A stretch of 64,000 bases of DNA. Origin: Schistocerca nitens. Taxonomy: Eukaryota; Arthropoda; Insecta; Orthoptera; Acrididae. Below, piece by piece: positions 22,830 through 31,361 of the stretch. The notes under the pieces were generated by a model that made no database searches, was not told the DNA's origin, and saw only the letters and a program-made list of their open reading frames with translations. A program made the translations under genes and the position numbers. Position 1 is the first letter of the stretch, and the number at the start of each line of letters is the position of its first letter. The DNA lies in NCBI RefSeq assembly GCF_023898315.1, contig NC_064616.1, positions 291,675,205 to 291,739,204 on the forward strand, given 5' to 3'.

Positions 22830-24075
22830 GTAAGGACCAGACGAGATATCTATAAGATTCTACAAATATTACGCGAACGAACTTCCTCCCCCTCTAGCAG
22901 AAATTTATAATAGACTGCTGGAGCAACGGAGGGTACCTAGCGACTAGAAGAAAATGCTGCTACTTCCTCATTTTCAAGATGGGCTCTAGGACAGATGCAC
23001 ACAATTCTAGCCCTACATCGTACACGTCAATCTGTTGCAGAACTATGGAATGTGTTGTCTGCTCAAGAACTATGACTTTTTGGAGAATGAAAATCTTGTC
23101 TGTACATACCAACATAGGTTCCGCAAACAGAGATCTTCCGAAACTCAGATGTCTGTGTCCCTCCATGAGATTCATAGCGCTGTAGACAACGGCGTTCAAG
23201 TTGATGTCGTGTTCCTTGACTTCAGGAAGGCTATTGACACCGTCCTGTACTGCTGTTTAGTGGATAAAATACGAGCTTATCGAGTATCGGACCAGATTTG
23301 CGACTGGATTAAAAACTTCTTTGCGGAAAGAATTCAACACGTCGCTCTTAATGGAACAAAATCGATTGATGTAAAGGTAATTTCCGGAGTACCCTAAGGC
23401 AGTGTGATTGGACCATTGCTGTTTACAATTTATGTAAATAATCTAGTAGAAACATCGGATGGTCTTTAAAACTGTTCACAGATGATGCCGTTGTCTACAA
23501 CAAAGTAGCAACGCCAGAAGATAATATCTATTTGCAGAATGACCTGTAGAGGACTGGTGAACGTTGCAGGATCTGTAAGTTGACCCTGAAGGTAAATAAA
23601 CGTAAAATATTGTGCATACAGAGAAAAAAAAGCCACTACTGTACAACTATACTATTGACAAAAATCTGCTGAAAACAGTATCTACCGTAAAATAACAAGG
23701 AGTAACTATCCAGAGTGACCTTAAGTGGAATGAACACATAAAACAAATAGTTGGAAAAGCAGATGCCAGGCTGAGATTCACAGCAAGAATCATAAGAAAA
23801 TGTAACTCATCGACTAAGGAAGTGGCTTATAAAGAACTTGTTCTACTGATTCTTGAAGACTGTCCATCAGCATGGGATCTTTACAGGGTGGAACTAGTAA
23901 AGAGACAGAGAAGATGCAACAAGGATCTGCACCTTTCGTCACGGGATCGCTGGATCAGCGCGATTGCGTTACTGAACTCCATTTTCAAACATTACATGAG
24001 AGGCGTTGTCAATTGCAGAGAGTTTACTACTGAAATTACGAGAGAGCACCTTCGAGGAGGAGTGGGACAACATAC
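22830..24075 (+). pseudogene. Non-LTR retrotransposon reverse transcriptase remnant
   Basis: The order of RT motifs is preserved on the plus strand despite frame breaks: GPDEIS (near 22837), NELPPPLAEIYNRLLEQ, FRKQRSSETQ, VVFLDFRKAIDTV (RT domain A), GVP followed by a TAA and GSVIGPLLFTIYVN (domain B), and LFTDDAVVYN (domain C; the canonical ADD is TDD here). C-terminal pieces follow to about 24075. This is an APE-type LINE of the Jockey/CR1 assemblage. Stops near 22946, 23396, 23547 and beyond make it dead. The 5' endonuclease part is missing. Confidence 0.75.
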
Positions 24076-24107
24076 TACTTTCTCCCACATTCACCTTGCT
24101 TAATGAT

Positions 24108-24205
24108 GACAGAGCCGTACCATGTCGATAGTTCGCGGCACACCTTCCGCATGGCATGTTTGCCTCTAATCGAGGGCGTTCCATTTTGATGTAAGTGACA
24201 TTTAC
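24108..24205 (+). repeat. Fragment similar to the gypsy 3' terminal region at 52.13-52.22 kb
   Basis: CTTCCGCATGGCATGTTTGC here matches CTTCGGCATGCCATCTTTGC near 52158, and the match runs on through CTCTAATCGAGGGCGTTCCA and TTTTGATGTAAGTGAC. By eye it is about 75-80 percent identical over roughly 85 bp and in the same orientation. It may be what is left of the gypsy 5' LTR on the far side of M1. A short hairpin CCCAATACT/AGTATTGGG follows at 24251-24286. Confidence 0.5.
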
Positions 24206-24305
24206 CCCATTTATATGAGGCTCCCAAAACCGTATTACATAAACCGATTTCCCAATACTGTTTCTGGGTGGTCATGAGTATTGGGGCTAGGCCAGTTCTA
24301 TTCTG

Positions 24306-24795
24306 AAGTACCGTTATCCAAGATGGCGGCGATGACGTTATCCAAGCTGGCGGCGATGACGTCATCCAAGATGGAGATGGCGGTTTTTGGTAGGAAGTTT
24401 GAATTTTGGTGTGGAAGTGCCACGCACACCTTCCCCCCGGAAAAATGGCACGAATTTCAAATTCCAAGCTCTAGAGCCCAACTGGCTTAGTTGATATCGT
24501 CACCACCAGAGTGCCACTGTGACATCACCCAAGATGGTGGATTTTGGCCTGAAGATACGACACTTGGGCTACCTCCACTAACCTATTCCCCTCCCCCCAG
24601 GAAATTACGCGAATTTCAAATTCCAAAATGATAATGCATCACATATAGGAAAATTGTGGGAAAAATGGACTTGTCTTTATTAGTTAATCAATTTCAAGCA
24701 GATGTGTTCGCCACTGCGTCTGGACTGCAACTGGCTTAGTTCATATCGTCACCACCAGAGAGCGCCTCCTTGACATTAGATCGTGACACAAGTAC
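24306..24795. repeat. M1 left inverted terminal repeat with sub-repeats
   Basis: GAATTTCAAATTCCAA, GGCTACCTCCACTAACCTA, CAATTTCAAGCAGATGTGTTCGCC and CTGGCTTAGTTGATATCGTC occur here and, inverted, at 43570-43995. Two units of the same theme (about 190-220 bp) stand in tandem. A 24-bp repeat (TTATCCAAGATGGCGGCGAT plus GACG) occurs three times at 24314-24383 near the outer end. Confidence 0.85.
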
Positions 24796-25004
24796 CGTTA
24801 CTCAAGATGACTGCACCCAGTGTATCCACCACATGGCGTGGTACACAGAGGACGTTGTCTTGACGTCAGCTGATGATGCAAGTACCGTTATCCAAGATAG
24901 AGACAATTATTTTTTATCCACTCAGATGACTGGAATTGGTGGTGCACATTCAGTCTTTGCTGAGCTGTCATTATCAAACAGTTGTCATGTGATCAATCAT
25001 CGAG

Positions 25005-25340
25005 ATGAATGTGGAGGATAAAGCAGCTGTCAATAGCAGCATTACATGTAGACATTTGAGGGAGGGCTGTAGCCACAGTTCACTACATCACATATGGAAG
25101 AGTATGATAGTGGAGGAGTGTAGGAGGAATAAGTACAAGACTTCTGTTCAGCAGATTTCGGCTATGCAGAGGGATGGAGCCAGGATGCATACCGTCACTA
25201 GCACATGCTCATTAGCATGCGCAAACTGCCAAGATATTCATCATGAAGCATTCACTCTTCCAAAACGGAAGAGACGTCCAGTTGATGTCAATTCTCTTCA
25301 GTCTAAGCATATTCATATACTCTGTATATACCATTTATGA
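25005..25340 (+). CDS. Small Cys-containing protein, paralogue 1 (M1 left end)
   Basis: This 111-codon open frame starts at ATG 25005. I do not recognise the family. It has a CxxC-type pair (ACANCQ), a preceding MH dipeptide and a basic LPKRKRR tract that would suit nuclear entry. The next frame (25398-25697) has the same features in the same order with similar spacing, so the two look like diverged tandem duplicates. Both lie just inside the left terminal repeat, a position where virus-like elements often keep fast-evolving regulatory genes. No promoter motif is obvious before it. Function unknown; it could also be chance similarity, and the pair needs a profile comparison. Confidence 0.45.
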   Translation: MNVEDKAAVNSSITCRHLREGCSHSSLHHIWKSMIVEECRRNKYKTSVQQISAMQRDGARMHTVTSTCSLACANCQDIHHEAFTLPKRKRRPVDVNSLQSKHIHILCIYHL

Positions 25341-25397
25341 TCATCTGCTCACCCCCACCCTCCATCCTCGTGACCATCGTGTTCTATCGTTGAGTTA

Positions 25398-25697
25398 TTG
25401 GTGTTTGAGCGGGATGAGTTTAACAGCTATGTTGTTTCTAAGCATACAGTCGAGGAATGCCCCCATAGCCTAATACATGCAGAATGGAAGTGCGCATTAA
25501 TGCTCGAACATATGAAGAGGAAGAATATGGTCCTGCAAAGAAATTCATTGCAGCAAGATGCTTTAAAGATGCATTACCCATCTCATGGAAACATCTGCTA
25601 TTGTTGGAACTGTCTGCCTTTTCTAAAAGCACCATATAAGCTCCCAGCCCACAAGAGACGACTGCCTCTGATCCAGCAGACCGAAGAACTGATCTAG
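25398..25697 (+). CDS. Small Cys-containing protein, paralogue 2 (M1 left end)
   Basis: The frame is open for 99 codons but has no early ATG (25398 is TTG), so the true start may lie upstream through splicing or was lost. Shared with the frame before it are C.HS...H..WK, then Q.DA..MH, CxxC (CYCWNC) and LP..KRR. Differences are spread over the whole length, as expected for old paralogues under constraint on a few residues. The left promoter of M1 (TATA at 25793) lies after its stop codon. Function unknown. Confidence 0.4.
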   Translation: MVFERDEFNSYVVSKHTVEECPHSLIHAEWKCALMLEHMKRKNMVLQRNSLQQDALKMHYPSHGNICYCWNCLPFLKAPYKLPAHKRRLPLIQQTEELI

Positions 25698-25792
25698 TTC
25701 ATGAGCTCACCGCTAGAGGGCACTTCGATAGGTCATGTGATCACATGATTCAGCCAATATGAACACGGCATCGTGATGACATAGGTGGATGG

Positions 25793-25800
25793 TATATAAG
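25793..25800 (+). promoter_or_regulatory. TATA box, M1 left spliced gene
   Basis: TATATAAG is followed by an arthropod initiator-like TCAGTC at 25834-25839 and ATG at 25848. Spacing of about 35 bp from TATA to initiator is what a polymerase II core promoter needs. Confidence 0.7.
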
Positions 25801-25850
25801 GAGGACTCAGCCGCTGCTCGATCTCTGTTCAGATCAGTCAGTTAGTCATG

Positions 25851-25955
25851 ATGAAGCGTCAGTCACCACATCAGCAGCAGCAGAATAGGAGGAGGAAGTA
25901 GCAGGAAAGTAAGTATCTATTTCGCAAAATTACTATTATTATTATTATATTTCCT
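25851..25955 (+). repeat. Direct repeat, left copy (matches 26947-27040)
   Basis: AAGC(G/A)TCAGTCACCACA, CAGAATAGGAGGAGGAAG and TATCTATTTCGCAAAATTAC followed by (ATT)n are present in both copies, with about 8-10 differences. The copies bracket the LINE at 25.96-26.94 kb. Confidence 0.85.
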
Positions 25956-25959
25956 TTCT

Positions 25960-26940
25960 CAGACGTTATGTCTGGTTAAAAATGGAAAGTGACTTGGACC
26001 TTGATCAAGTTTGACTTCCTTTTAACTGTACAATATATGCTACATTGCATTTAGGAACTTTCGGGTAATTGAACATGTATCAATAGTTACAGATTTCTGT
26101 AGTTGTATATATACGTTTGGATGTAGCAGTATTGCGTTGATGTACTGGTGGATACTGTGTGGTATGACTCCTGTAGTTGATAGTATATTTGGTATAATGT
26201 CAACTATATCCCGATGCCACATGTCCTTGAATTCCTCAGCCAGTTGGATGTATTTTTCAATTTTCTCTCCTGTTATCTTCTGTATATTTGTTGTATTGGG
26301 TATGGATATTTCGATTAGTTGTGTTAATTTCATCTTTTTATTAGTGAGTATGATGTCAGGTTTGTTATGTGGTGTTGTTTTATCTGTTATAAAGGTTCTG
26401 TTCCAGTATAATTTGTATTCATCATTCTCCAGTACATTTTGTGGTGCATACTTGTATTTGGGAACGTGTTGTTTTATTAGTTTATGTTGTATGGCAAGTT
26501 GCTGATGTATTATTTTTGCTACATTGTCATGTCTTTTGGTGTATTCTGTATTTGCTAGTATTGTACATCCGCTTGTGATGTGATCTACTGTTTCTATTTG
26601 TCGTTTGCAAAGTCTGCATTTATCTGTTGTGGTATTGGGATCTTTAATAATACGCTTCCTGTAATATCTGGTGTTTATTGTTTGATCCTGTATTGCAATC
26701 ATGAATCCTTCCATCTCACTGTATATATTGCCTTTTCTTAGCCATGTGTTGGATGCGTCTTGATCGATGTGTGGCTGTGTTAGATGTTAGGGGTGCTTGC
26801 CATGTAGTGTTTTCTTTTTCCACTTTACTTTCTTCGTATCTGTTGATGTTATGTGATCTAAAGGGTTGTAGAAGTGGTTATGAAATTGCAGTGGTGTAGC
26901 CGATGTATTTATATGAGTGATTGCTTTGTATATTCATATA
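25960..26940 (-). mobile_element. LINE with restriction-like endonuclease, 3' part, inserted in M1
   Basis: The minus strand carries the C-terminal part of a LINE that uses a restriction-like endonuclease (R2/R4-type group). The frame at 26040-26714 has the CCHC knuckle CRLCKRQIETVDHITSGC, then KPDIILTN and a KYIQLAEEF segment, the PD-(D/E)xK nuclease core. Upstream coding traces (WKKKTLHGKHP, ASNTWLRKGN in another frame) extend to about 26830. The reverse transcriptase itself is absent, so this is a 5'-truncated insertion oriented against the M1 left genes. The roughly 100-bp direct repeat on both sides is too diverged for a simple target duplication. Confidence 0.75.
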
Positions 26941-26946
26941 CTCATA

Positions 26947-27040
26947 TGAAGCATCAGTCACCACAGCAGCACCAGAATAGGAGGAGGAAGCGACAGAAAA
27001 GTATCTATTTCGCAAAATTACTATTATTATTATTATTATT
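26947..27040 (+). repeat. Direct repeat, right copy (matches 25851-25955)
   Basis: Second copy of the M1 leader-exon region. The GTAAGT donor of the left copy is missing here because AAAGTAAGTATC reads AAAAGTATC, so only the left copy keeps a plausible splice site. Confidence 0.8.
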
Positions 27041-27256
27041 TCTGTAGCAGCAGAATATTATGCTTATGATTATTCTTATTTATCCGCTTGCTTCACCTGT
27101 GACGTCATCATTAGCAGGTTCCAACCCTTCAGGGCCCGTGCATGTGGTGACCTCGGACTCTTCCACGCAGGATCCTGTAGTACAGCTTCTCAGCATGCTG
27201 GAGCAGGATAGCGAGGTGCTAGTGTCAGTGCCAGAAACTGCGTTTGAGGTGTCTTC

Positions 27257-27894
27257 ATGTCGGACTTAAAGTTTGACAAGACGGTAGCCAGTCAACTGTG
27301 TTAGTGCTCGAAAATGTACCCAAAAATATTAAAGTTAGGTTTTCTGACTACAGATGGGATGAACTCTGTCGTCTAAAAACATACATCAAGAAGCATATGA
27401 CTACCAAATACTCTCCATCCCACTCCTACCGGGACATGTACTGCGGCAGTCTAACTGTGGGTATTCTATCAATGTATGATGATGCTACATTAAGAATTAA
27501 AAGTGCTGAGGGTCATAGTATTTTCATGCAGCACTCGACTATTGATTACTTATTCATTCTAGACATGGCAGTAACTAGTACAATAGAGAGACTAAATAGA
27601 GGGCGCCAATATGTTCAAGCTGTATACAGTGACATCATTAACTGGCTTCACACATGTAGCATTCACATAGAGGATATAGATCATTGTTTTTGTACCTGTA
27701 TAACTGCAGTGCCGAAGTCTTGTGCTATTCCTCGAATAGGTGTTGAAAATGTTGAACTCAAATTTACTGATGGAATACCAGACTACTGCAATGCGCCTAT
27801 AACATTACGAGATATACATGCTGAATTTGAGGGATATAAGAAGCATTTATTTTCGAAATACTGTACTTCTGCTGCACCATTTAAAAAAGAATGA
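27257..27894 (+). pseudogene. Unknown M1 protein, about 210 aa, one frameshift
   Basis: The likely start ATG 27257 overlaps the end of the previous frame by 13 nt, a compact arrangement. Codons run to about 27290, where one frameshift moves reading into the long open frame that ends at TGA 27892-27894. The body is a mixed alpha/beta-looking sequence with several Cys and His (HCFCTCIT, DYCNAPITLRDIH). I do not recognise the family. Its place directly before the packaging ATPase is conserved-looking but I cannot name a homologue. Apart from the N-terminal shift it has no stop, so decay is recent or the start is elsewhere. Confidence 0.55.
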
Positions 27895-28204
27895 ACTTGT
27901 TGTTTTCCATGCTGATCATAATTGTGTATCTTGAATAATTAAATATATTTATAAATTTAAATTTCTGTTTGCCTTTTTTATTTCTCTAGACAGCAAATGT
28001 TACATATGTTAATGCACGTTAGTATATGTTTATGTACGCTAATGTATGTGACACTCTTCCCCTTAAATATATCACTTGGAGTTCATTCTATTGTGTAGCC
28101 AATGTAGCTCAGTTGGTAAGGTGACTGCTCTATAGTGGCTACACACACATATTACTTATCATATAAAAGCCTATTGCACGCCAGTACCTAGCACAGTAGG
28201 TATC
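27895..28204 (+). other. M1 intergenic stretch with tRNA-like half and promoter
   Basis: AT-rich spacer. At 28102-28138 the sequence GTAGCTCAGTTGGTAAGG resembles a tRNA D-arm/A-box, but no T-arm (GGTTCGAAT) follows, so it is not a complete tRNA gene. The TATA box of the ATPase gene is at 28161-28168. Confidence 0.5.
28161..28168 (+). promoter_or_regulatory. TATA box, ATPase gene
   Basis: ATATAAAA stands 37-44 bp before ATG 28205, the same layout as other M1 genes. Confidence 0.65.
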
Positions 28205-28846
28205 ATGGAAGGCTGGGTGAAGCACCCTTGTTGCAAGGACTTTGTTGTATGTGATGATGACCAAGACCAGAAGACCAATAAGAAGAAGAAGAAGAATGGA
28301 GCACTCCTTCCTGACGGCATACGAGCAATAATTGTAGGTCCTCCCAACTGTGGTAAGACAAATGTCCCTATGACTCTGTTAACACACATAGACGGAGTCT
28401 GCTTCGAGCACATTTTCGCCTACTCCAAAACACTCTTTCAACCCAAGTACCATTTACTGCATAAAATATTAGATGAGGTAGATGTTGTAACGTACAGAGC
28501 ACTCAGTGAGAGCGACGACATCCTCCTACCTGAAGAGGTAAAGCCTAACAATGTCTTCGTATTTGACGATGTGACTGTTGAAAAGAAGGATCAAATCCAT
28601 AGATATTTCTGCTTTGGTCATCATATGGGTGTTGTCGTATTTTATCTGTGTCAGACATATTCCGGGATCCCAAAACCGTTGGTGAGGGATAATGCCAACC
28701 TCATTATAGCCTTCAAACAAGACAATCTCAATTTAAAACACATTTACCAGCCTCATGTAGAGACTGACATGCCATACAATGAATTTGTAAAGATATGTGC
28801 TGATTGTTGGAACCACTCACAATACGGGTTTCTCGTTATTGATTAA
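28205..28846 (+). CDS. DNA-packaging ATPase (FtsK/HerA type)
   Basis: This intact frame of 213 codons starts at ATG 28205 and stops at TAA 28844-28846. Walker A is GPPNCGKT (residues 45-52) and Walker B is VFVFDDV (about 117-123). The length and spacing match the A32/FtsK-HerA genome-packaging ATPases of Mavericks, adintoviruses and related DNA viruses, which pump DNA into the preformed capsid. A lysine tract (residues 24-30) precedes the P-loop. A TATA box stands about 40 bp before the start. It is one of the M1 genes that is still fully open, in contrast to the capsid and polymerase genes. Confidence 0.9.
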   Translation: MEGWVKHPCCKDFVVCDDDQDQKTNKKKKKNGALLPDGIRAIIVGPPNCGKTNVPMTLLTHIDGVCFEHIFAYSKTLFQPKYHLLHKILDEVDVVTYRALSESDDILLPEEVKPNNVFVFDDVTVEKKDQIHRYFCFGHHMGVVVFYLCQTYSGIPKPLVRDNANLIIAFKQDNLNLKHIYQPHVETDMPYNEFVKICADCWNHSQYGFLVID

Positions 28847-28899
28847 AGTCGGAAACTGTATGACGGTAGGTATAGGCAGAACTTCCAGGAGTTTCTCCA

Positions 28900-28907
28900 T
28901 ATATAAA
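28900..28907 (+). promoter_or_regulatory. TATA box, coiled-coil protein gene
   Basis: TATATAAA lies 39-46 bp before ATG 28946, just after the ATPase stop codon. Confidence 0.7.
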
Positions 28908-28945
28908 CGTACAATATAGCTGAGTGCGTGAGTAGACACTACACC

Positions 28946-29272
28946 ATGGACAAATTCGCACGCATGGCGGACGCTCAGTCTGAGAGGTTAGGTGTGCATA
29001 GGCAGAATGCTCGCATGTACACCGATATGAAATTTAAGAATCTTCAGGGAAGACTGAGTAAGGTTGTAAGGGAATTAAAGGACACTCAGAAACTTCTTGC
29101 GCTTAACCAAAATCGTCTAGAGAATAGAATTAGTGCAACTGAGGGGAAGATAGAAGCTGAGGTTGTTGTTATTGAAGAAGGAGGTGTAGGAAACAAGAAG
29201 AAGAACAACAAAGCATATATAAAACCACGTGACATGCAGAGCTCTGATTGGTATGCTCCAAGATGTCAGTAA
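28946..29272 (+). CDS. Unknown M1 protein, predicted coiled coil
   Basis: The ATG at 28946 (context ACACCATGG) is chosen because a TATA box precedes it at the usual distance. The 108-codon frame ends at TAA 29270-29272. Residues about 30-75 are rich in Leu, Lys, Arg, Glu and Gln with heptad-like spacing (LQGRLSKVVRELKDTQKLLA), suggesting a coiled coil, then VVVIEEGG and a lysine-rich tail. I do not recognise the family; small coiled-coil proteins between ATPase and integrase occur in Mavericks, but I cannot match this one. It overlaps the next start codon (29263). Confidence 0.6.
   Translation: MDKFARMADAQSERLGVHRQNARMYTDMKFKNLQGRLSKVVRELKDTQKLLALNQNRLENRISATEGKIEAEVVVIEEGGVGNKKKNNKAYIKPRDMQSSDWYAPRCQ
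29216..29224 (+). promoter_or_regulatory. TATA box inside preceding gene, for the gene at 29263
   Basis: TATATAAAA lies within the end of the coiled-coil frame and 39-47 bp before ATG 29263, so one sequence serves as codons and as promoter. Confidence 0.65.
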
Positions 29273-29940
29273 AGCCTAACGTCATTGAGGTGCACAAAGA
29301 AGTTCGAGAGAATTTACGTTTGATGAAGTTGGGACATATGGATCGTGAGCAAACACTAAGAGAAACTTTTAAACCTGTTACCGAATCTATCAGTAAGATG
29401 TCTTCGCATGCTAATGATCCAATCACAGAATTCACCAACCAGTGTGGGGCGGGTAAGATAGAACATTTGGTGTCAGCAGGGAGAGACCGTACATGCTAGG
29501 CTCTCAAACTATAATTTTATCCGATAGCACAATACACATCAGGGATACAGAGTTTAAAAGAACACCTGGCTTAATGAATCTAATCTTCCTAAGGCCCTTA
29601 AGAAACTCAAAATACTCTACCAATGATTGCAAAGTGTCTAGTGAAATACTACAATTGACTGAACTTTAAAAAAATCCTGACAGAACACTGAGAAACCCGC
29701 AGAACTCTAAATACACAACCTTTACTGAATGAGCAACCTAAAAGCGTTGGTGAAGGTGTAGACATTCAGCATAAAGGCGTGAACAATCAACTCCCACAGA
29801 ATATACATAACGATGAGCCAGATGAACTAATTGAGAGACTTCGACTGTTGATGACTTGGGCAGCTGTGAGCAATACAGCTCATTCGAATGAGGTTGTTTC
29901 GATAATCTCTGAGCTTCGAGAGAGAGGTATCATCGAATAA
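29263..29940 (+). pseudogene. Unknown M1 protein, broken (Maverick virion-associated type)
   Basis: ATG 29263 opens a frame of 78 codons (MSVKPNVIEVHKEVRENLRL, then a region with EFTNQCGAGK) that stops at 29499. The second frame continues with RPYMLGSQTIILSDSTIHI, then TEFKRTPGLMNLIFL, after a frameshift near 29485, with later stops near 29667 and 29728. The last readable part (ELIERLRLLMTWAAVSN...ELRERGIIE) ends with TAA 29938-29940. A protein with the G/S-I-x-L...TKG(L)xxLIF pattern sits beside the integrase in several insect Mavericks that I recall, but no function is established to my knowledge. It ends 2 nt before the integrase start. Confidence 0.55.
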
Positions 29941-29942
29941 GT

Positions 29943-30890
29943 ATGGAGGTGGTAGCTCGAGAATTGCACAAGCCAGCACGCAAAACATACCCTCGCAGGC
30001 ATGTTATGATTAAAGGGCTGGATGACTTGTGGCAAGCCGATCTTGTAGATATGAGTCAATATTCACATGAGAATAATGGATTCAAATGCATTTTAATGGT
30101 TATTGATGCATACTCTAAATTCGCATGGGCATTACCTGTGAAAACCAAAACGGGTAGAGATGTTGCTGTAGTATTTGAGAGTTTGCTGCAGAAAGGAACG
30201 AATCGATTCCCGAACAATCTTCAAATCGATCATGGTGGTGAGTTTTACAATGAACATTTCAAGGCTGTGATGGAGTGGTACGGGATACACCACTACTCCA
30301 CGTTTACCCACCTGAAAGCTAGCATCGTGGAGCATTTGAACAGAACAGTCAAAGCTCAAATGTGGATGCGTTTTAATCTTCGCGGTTCGTACAAGTGGCT
30401 ACATATCATCCCACAGATAATTGCACGGTATAATCGAACCAAACATAGTACAATAAAAATGAGACCGATCGATGTTCGCAATAATTCACTCATGGACACA
30501 GTATATTTCCGCATTAAAATGCTGGACCCGCGCAAACAGATGTTCAATGTAGGCGACTTAGTACGTATTTCAAAACACGAGACAGCATTCGAGAAATCGT
30601 ACTTATCAAACTGGTCGGTGGAGATATTCACAGTATCCAAAGTGCAGAGAACGAACCCTAGGACATATATCTTAAAGGATGGCAAGGGTGAAGAAATTGA
30701 AGGATGCCTTTACACGGAGGAATTGCAGAAGAGTTCTCAACCAGATGTATTTCTCATCGAACGCGTGATAAGACGTCACAGGAATAGAGCACTAGTTAAA
30801 TGGTTAGGATTTCCATCATCAGAAAACAGTTGGATTGACGCTGACGAATTAGTATATAACAGGGCGCGTAGACCTCTGTCTCATCAGTAG
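29943..30890 (+). CDS. Retrovirus-type integrase with chromodomain
   Basis: This intact 315-codon frame starts at ATG 29943 and ends at TAG 30888-30890. The rve core carries WQADLVDM (Asp 33), LQIDHGGEF (Asp 96) and SIVEHLNRT (Glu 130), the D,D-E catalytic set that inserts element ends into the host chromosome. An SH3-like part follows (FNVGDLVRIS, about residues 200-209). The C-terminus (about 267-304) has the chromodomain pattern LIERVIRRHRNRALVKWLGF...SWIDADEL, which would read histone marks for target choice. The usual N-terminal HHCC zinc domain is not visible. The next gene's TATA box lies inside its 3' end. Being open while neighbours are broken suggests either a recent death of the element or selection. 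Confidence 0.93.
   Translation: MEVVARELHKPARKTYPRRHVMIKGLDDLWQADLVDMSQYSHENNGFKCILMVIDAYSKFAWALPVKTKTGRDVAVVFESLLQKGTNRFPNNLQIDHGGEFYNEHFKAVMEWYGIHHYSTFTHLKASIVEHLNRTVKAQMWMRFNLRGSYKWLHIIPQIIARYNRTKHSTIKMRPIDVRNNSLMDTVYFRIKMLDPRKQMFNVGDLVRISKHETAFEKSYLSNWSVEIFTVSKVQRTNPRTYILKDGKGEEIEGCLYTEELQKSSQPDVFLIERVIRRHRNRALVKWLGFPSSENSWIDADELVYNRARRPLSHQ
30853..30859 (+). promoter_or_regulatory. TATA box inside integrase 3' end, for PLA2 gene
   Basis: TATATAA lies 38-44 bp before ATG 30897 and within codons for the end of the integrase. Confidence 0.65.
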
Positions 30891-30896
30891 CGTACC

Positions 30897-31361
30897 ATGC
30901 ATGATATGAGGCACACCATATTAAGAGGTGGAGGTGGTATTATAGACAAATTGCCTGTTGAATTGCAAATTCCCGGATATAACATCTGTGGGCCTGGAAC
31001 AAAGCTTCAGAAACACCTGGTAGGCGGCGATAAACGTATTAACCTACTAGATGAAGCCTGCCTTGAACACGACCTCTCATACGGTACAAATAAAGATCTC
31101 CCAGCAAGCTACGTTACCTACCGAATATTAGCCGATAAAGCTACGCAAATAAGACGAAGAAAAGATCTCGGAATAGGTCAGCGCATTGCTGCATTCGTAG
31201 CTGATAAAACCATGTGCGGAAAAATTAAGTTTGGATTGGGGGTGATGAATTTCAAACGAATTATGAATGCAGCGCGAACAGCTTTGGGGACGGAGAAGAA
31301 GAAACCCGGTTGTTTGAAAAACTGTATATCACTTCGATGTGTGGAGCTATACGTGTGTTGA
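30897..31361 (+). CDS. Phospholipase A2-like protein (parvovirus VP1-type PLA2 domain)
   Basis: This intact frame of 154 codons starts at ATG 30897. The calcium loop is GYNICGPGTKL (residues 27-37) and the catalytic His-Asp pair is in ACLEHDLSYG (HD at 58-59), followed by ILADK, where the supporting Asp of secreted PLA2s is expected. This short form, with GPGT/GPGN and HDxxY, resembles the PLA2 domain that parvoviruses carry in their minor capsid protein to breach endosomes, and PLA2 domains of this kind are known from adintovirus/Maverick virion proteins. It overlaps the next frame by 25 nt. Activity cannot be judged from sequence alone, but the key residues are present. Confidence 0.85.
   Translation: MHDMRHTILRGGGGIIDKLPVELQIPGYNICGPGTKLQKHLVGGDKRINLLDEACLEHDLSYGTNKDLPASYVTYRILADKATQIRRRKDLGIGQRIAAFVADKTMCGKIKFGLGVMNFKRIMNAARTALGTEKKKPGCLKNCISLRCVELYVC

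Larger units (their letters stand above)
25848..27269 (+). pseudogene. M1 left spliced gene (leader exon plus second exon)
   Basis: A short first exon starts at ATG 25848 and encodes MMKRQSPHQQQQNRRRK before a TAG, with a donor-like AAAGTAAGTATC at 25905-25916. A frame ending at TAA 27267-27269 with an acceptor-like CATCATTAG at 27105-27113 would supply a second exon encoding SGPVHVVTSDSSTQDPVVQ, then LLSMLEQDSEVL. The first-exon region is repeated at 26947-27040 after a LINE insertion. I do not recognise the product. Its Ser/Thr- and acid-rich C-terminus and short basic leader recall the M1 right spliced gene, which also begins with MK and a short exon. Exon structure is inferred only. Confidence 0.4.
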
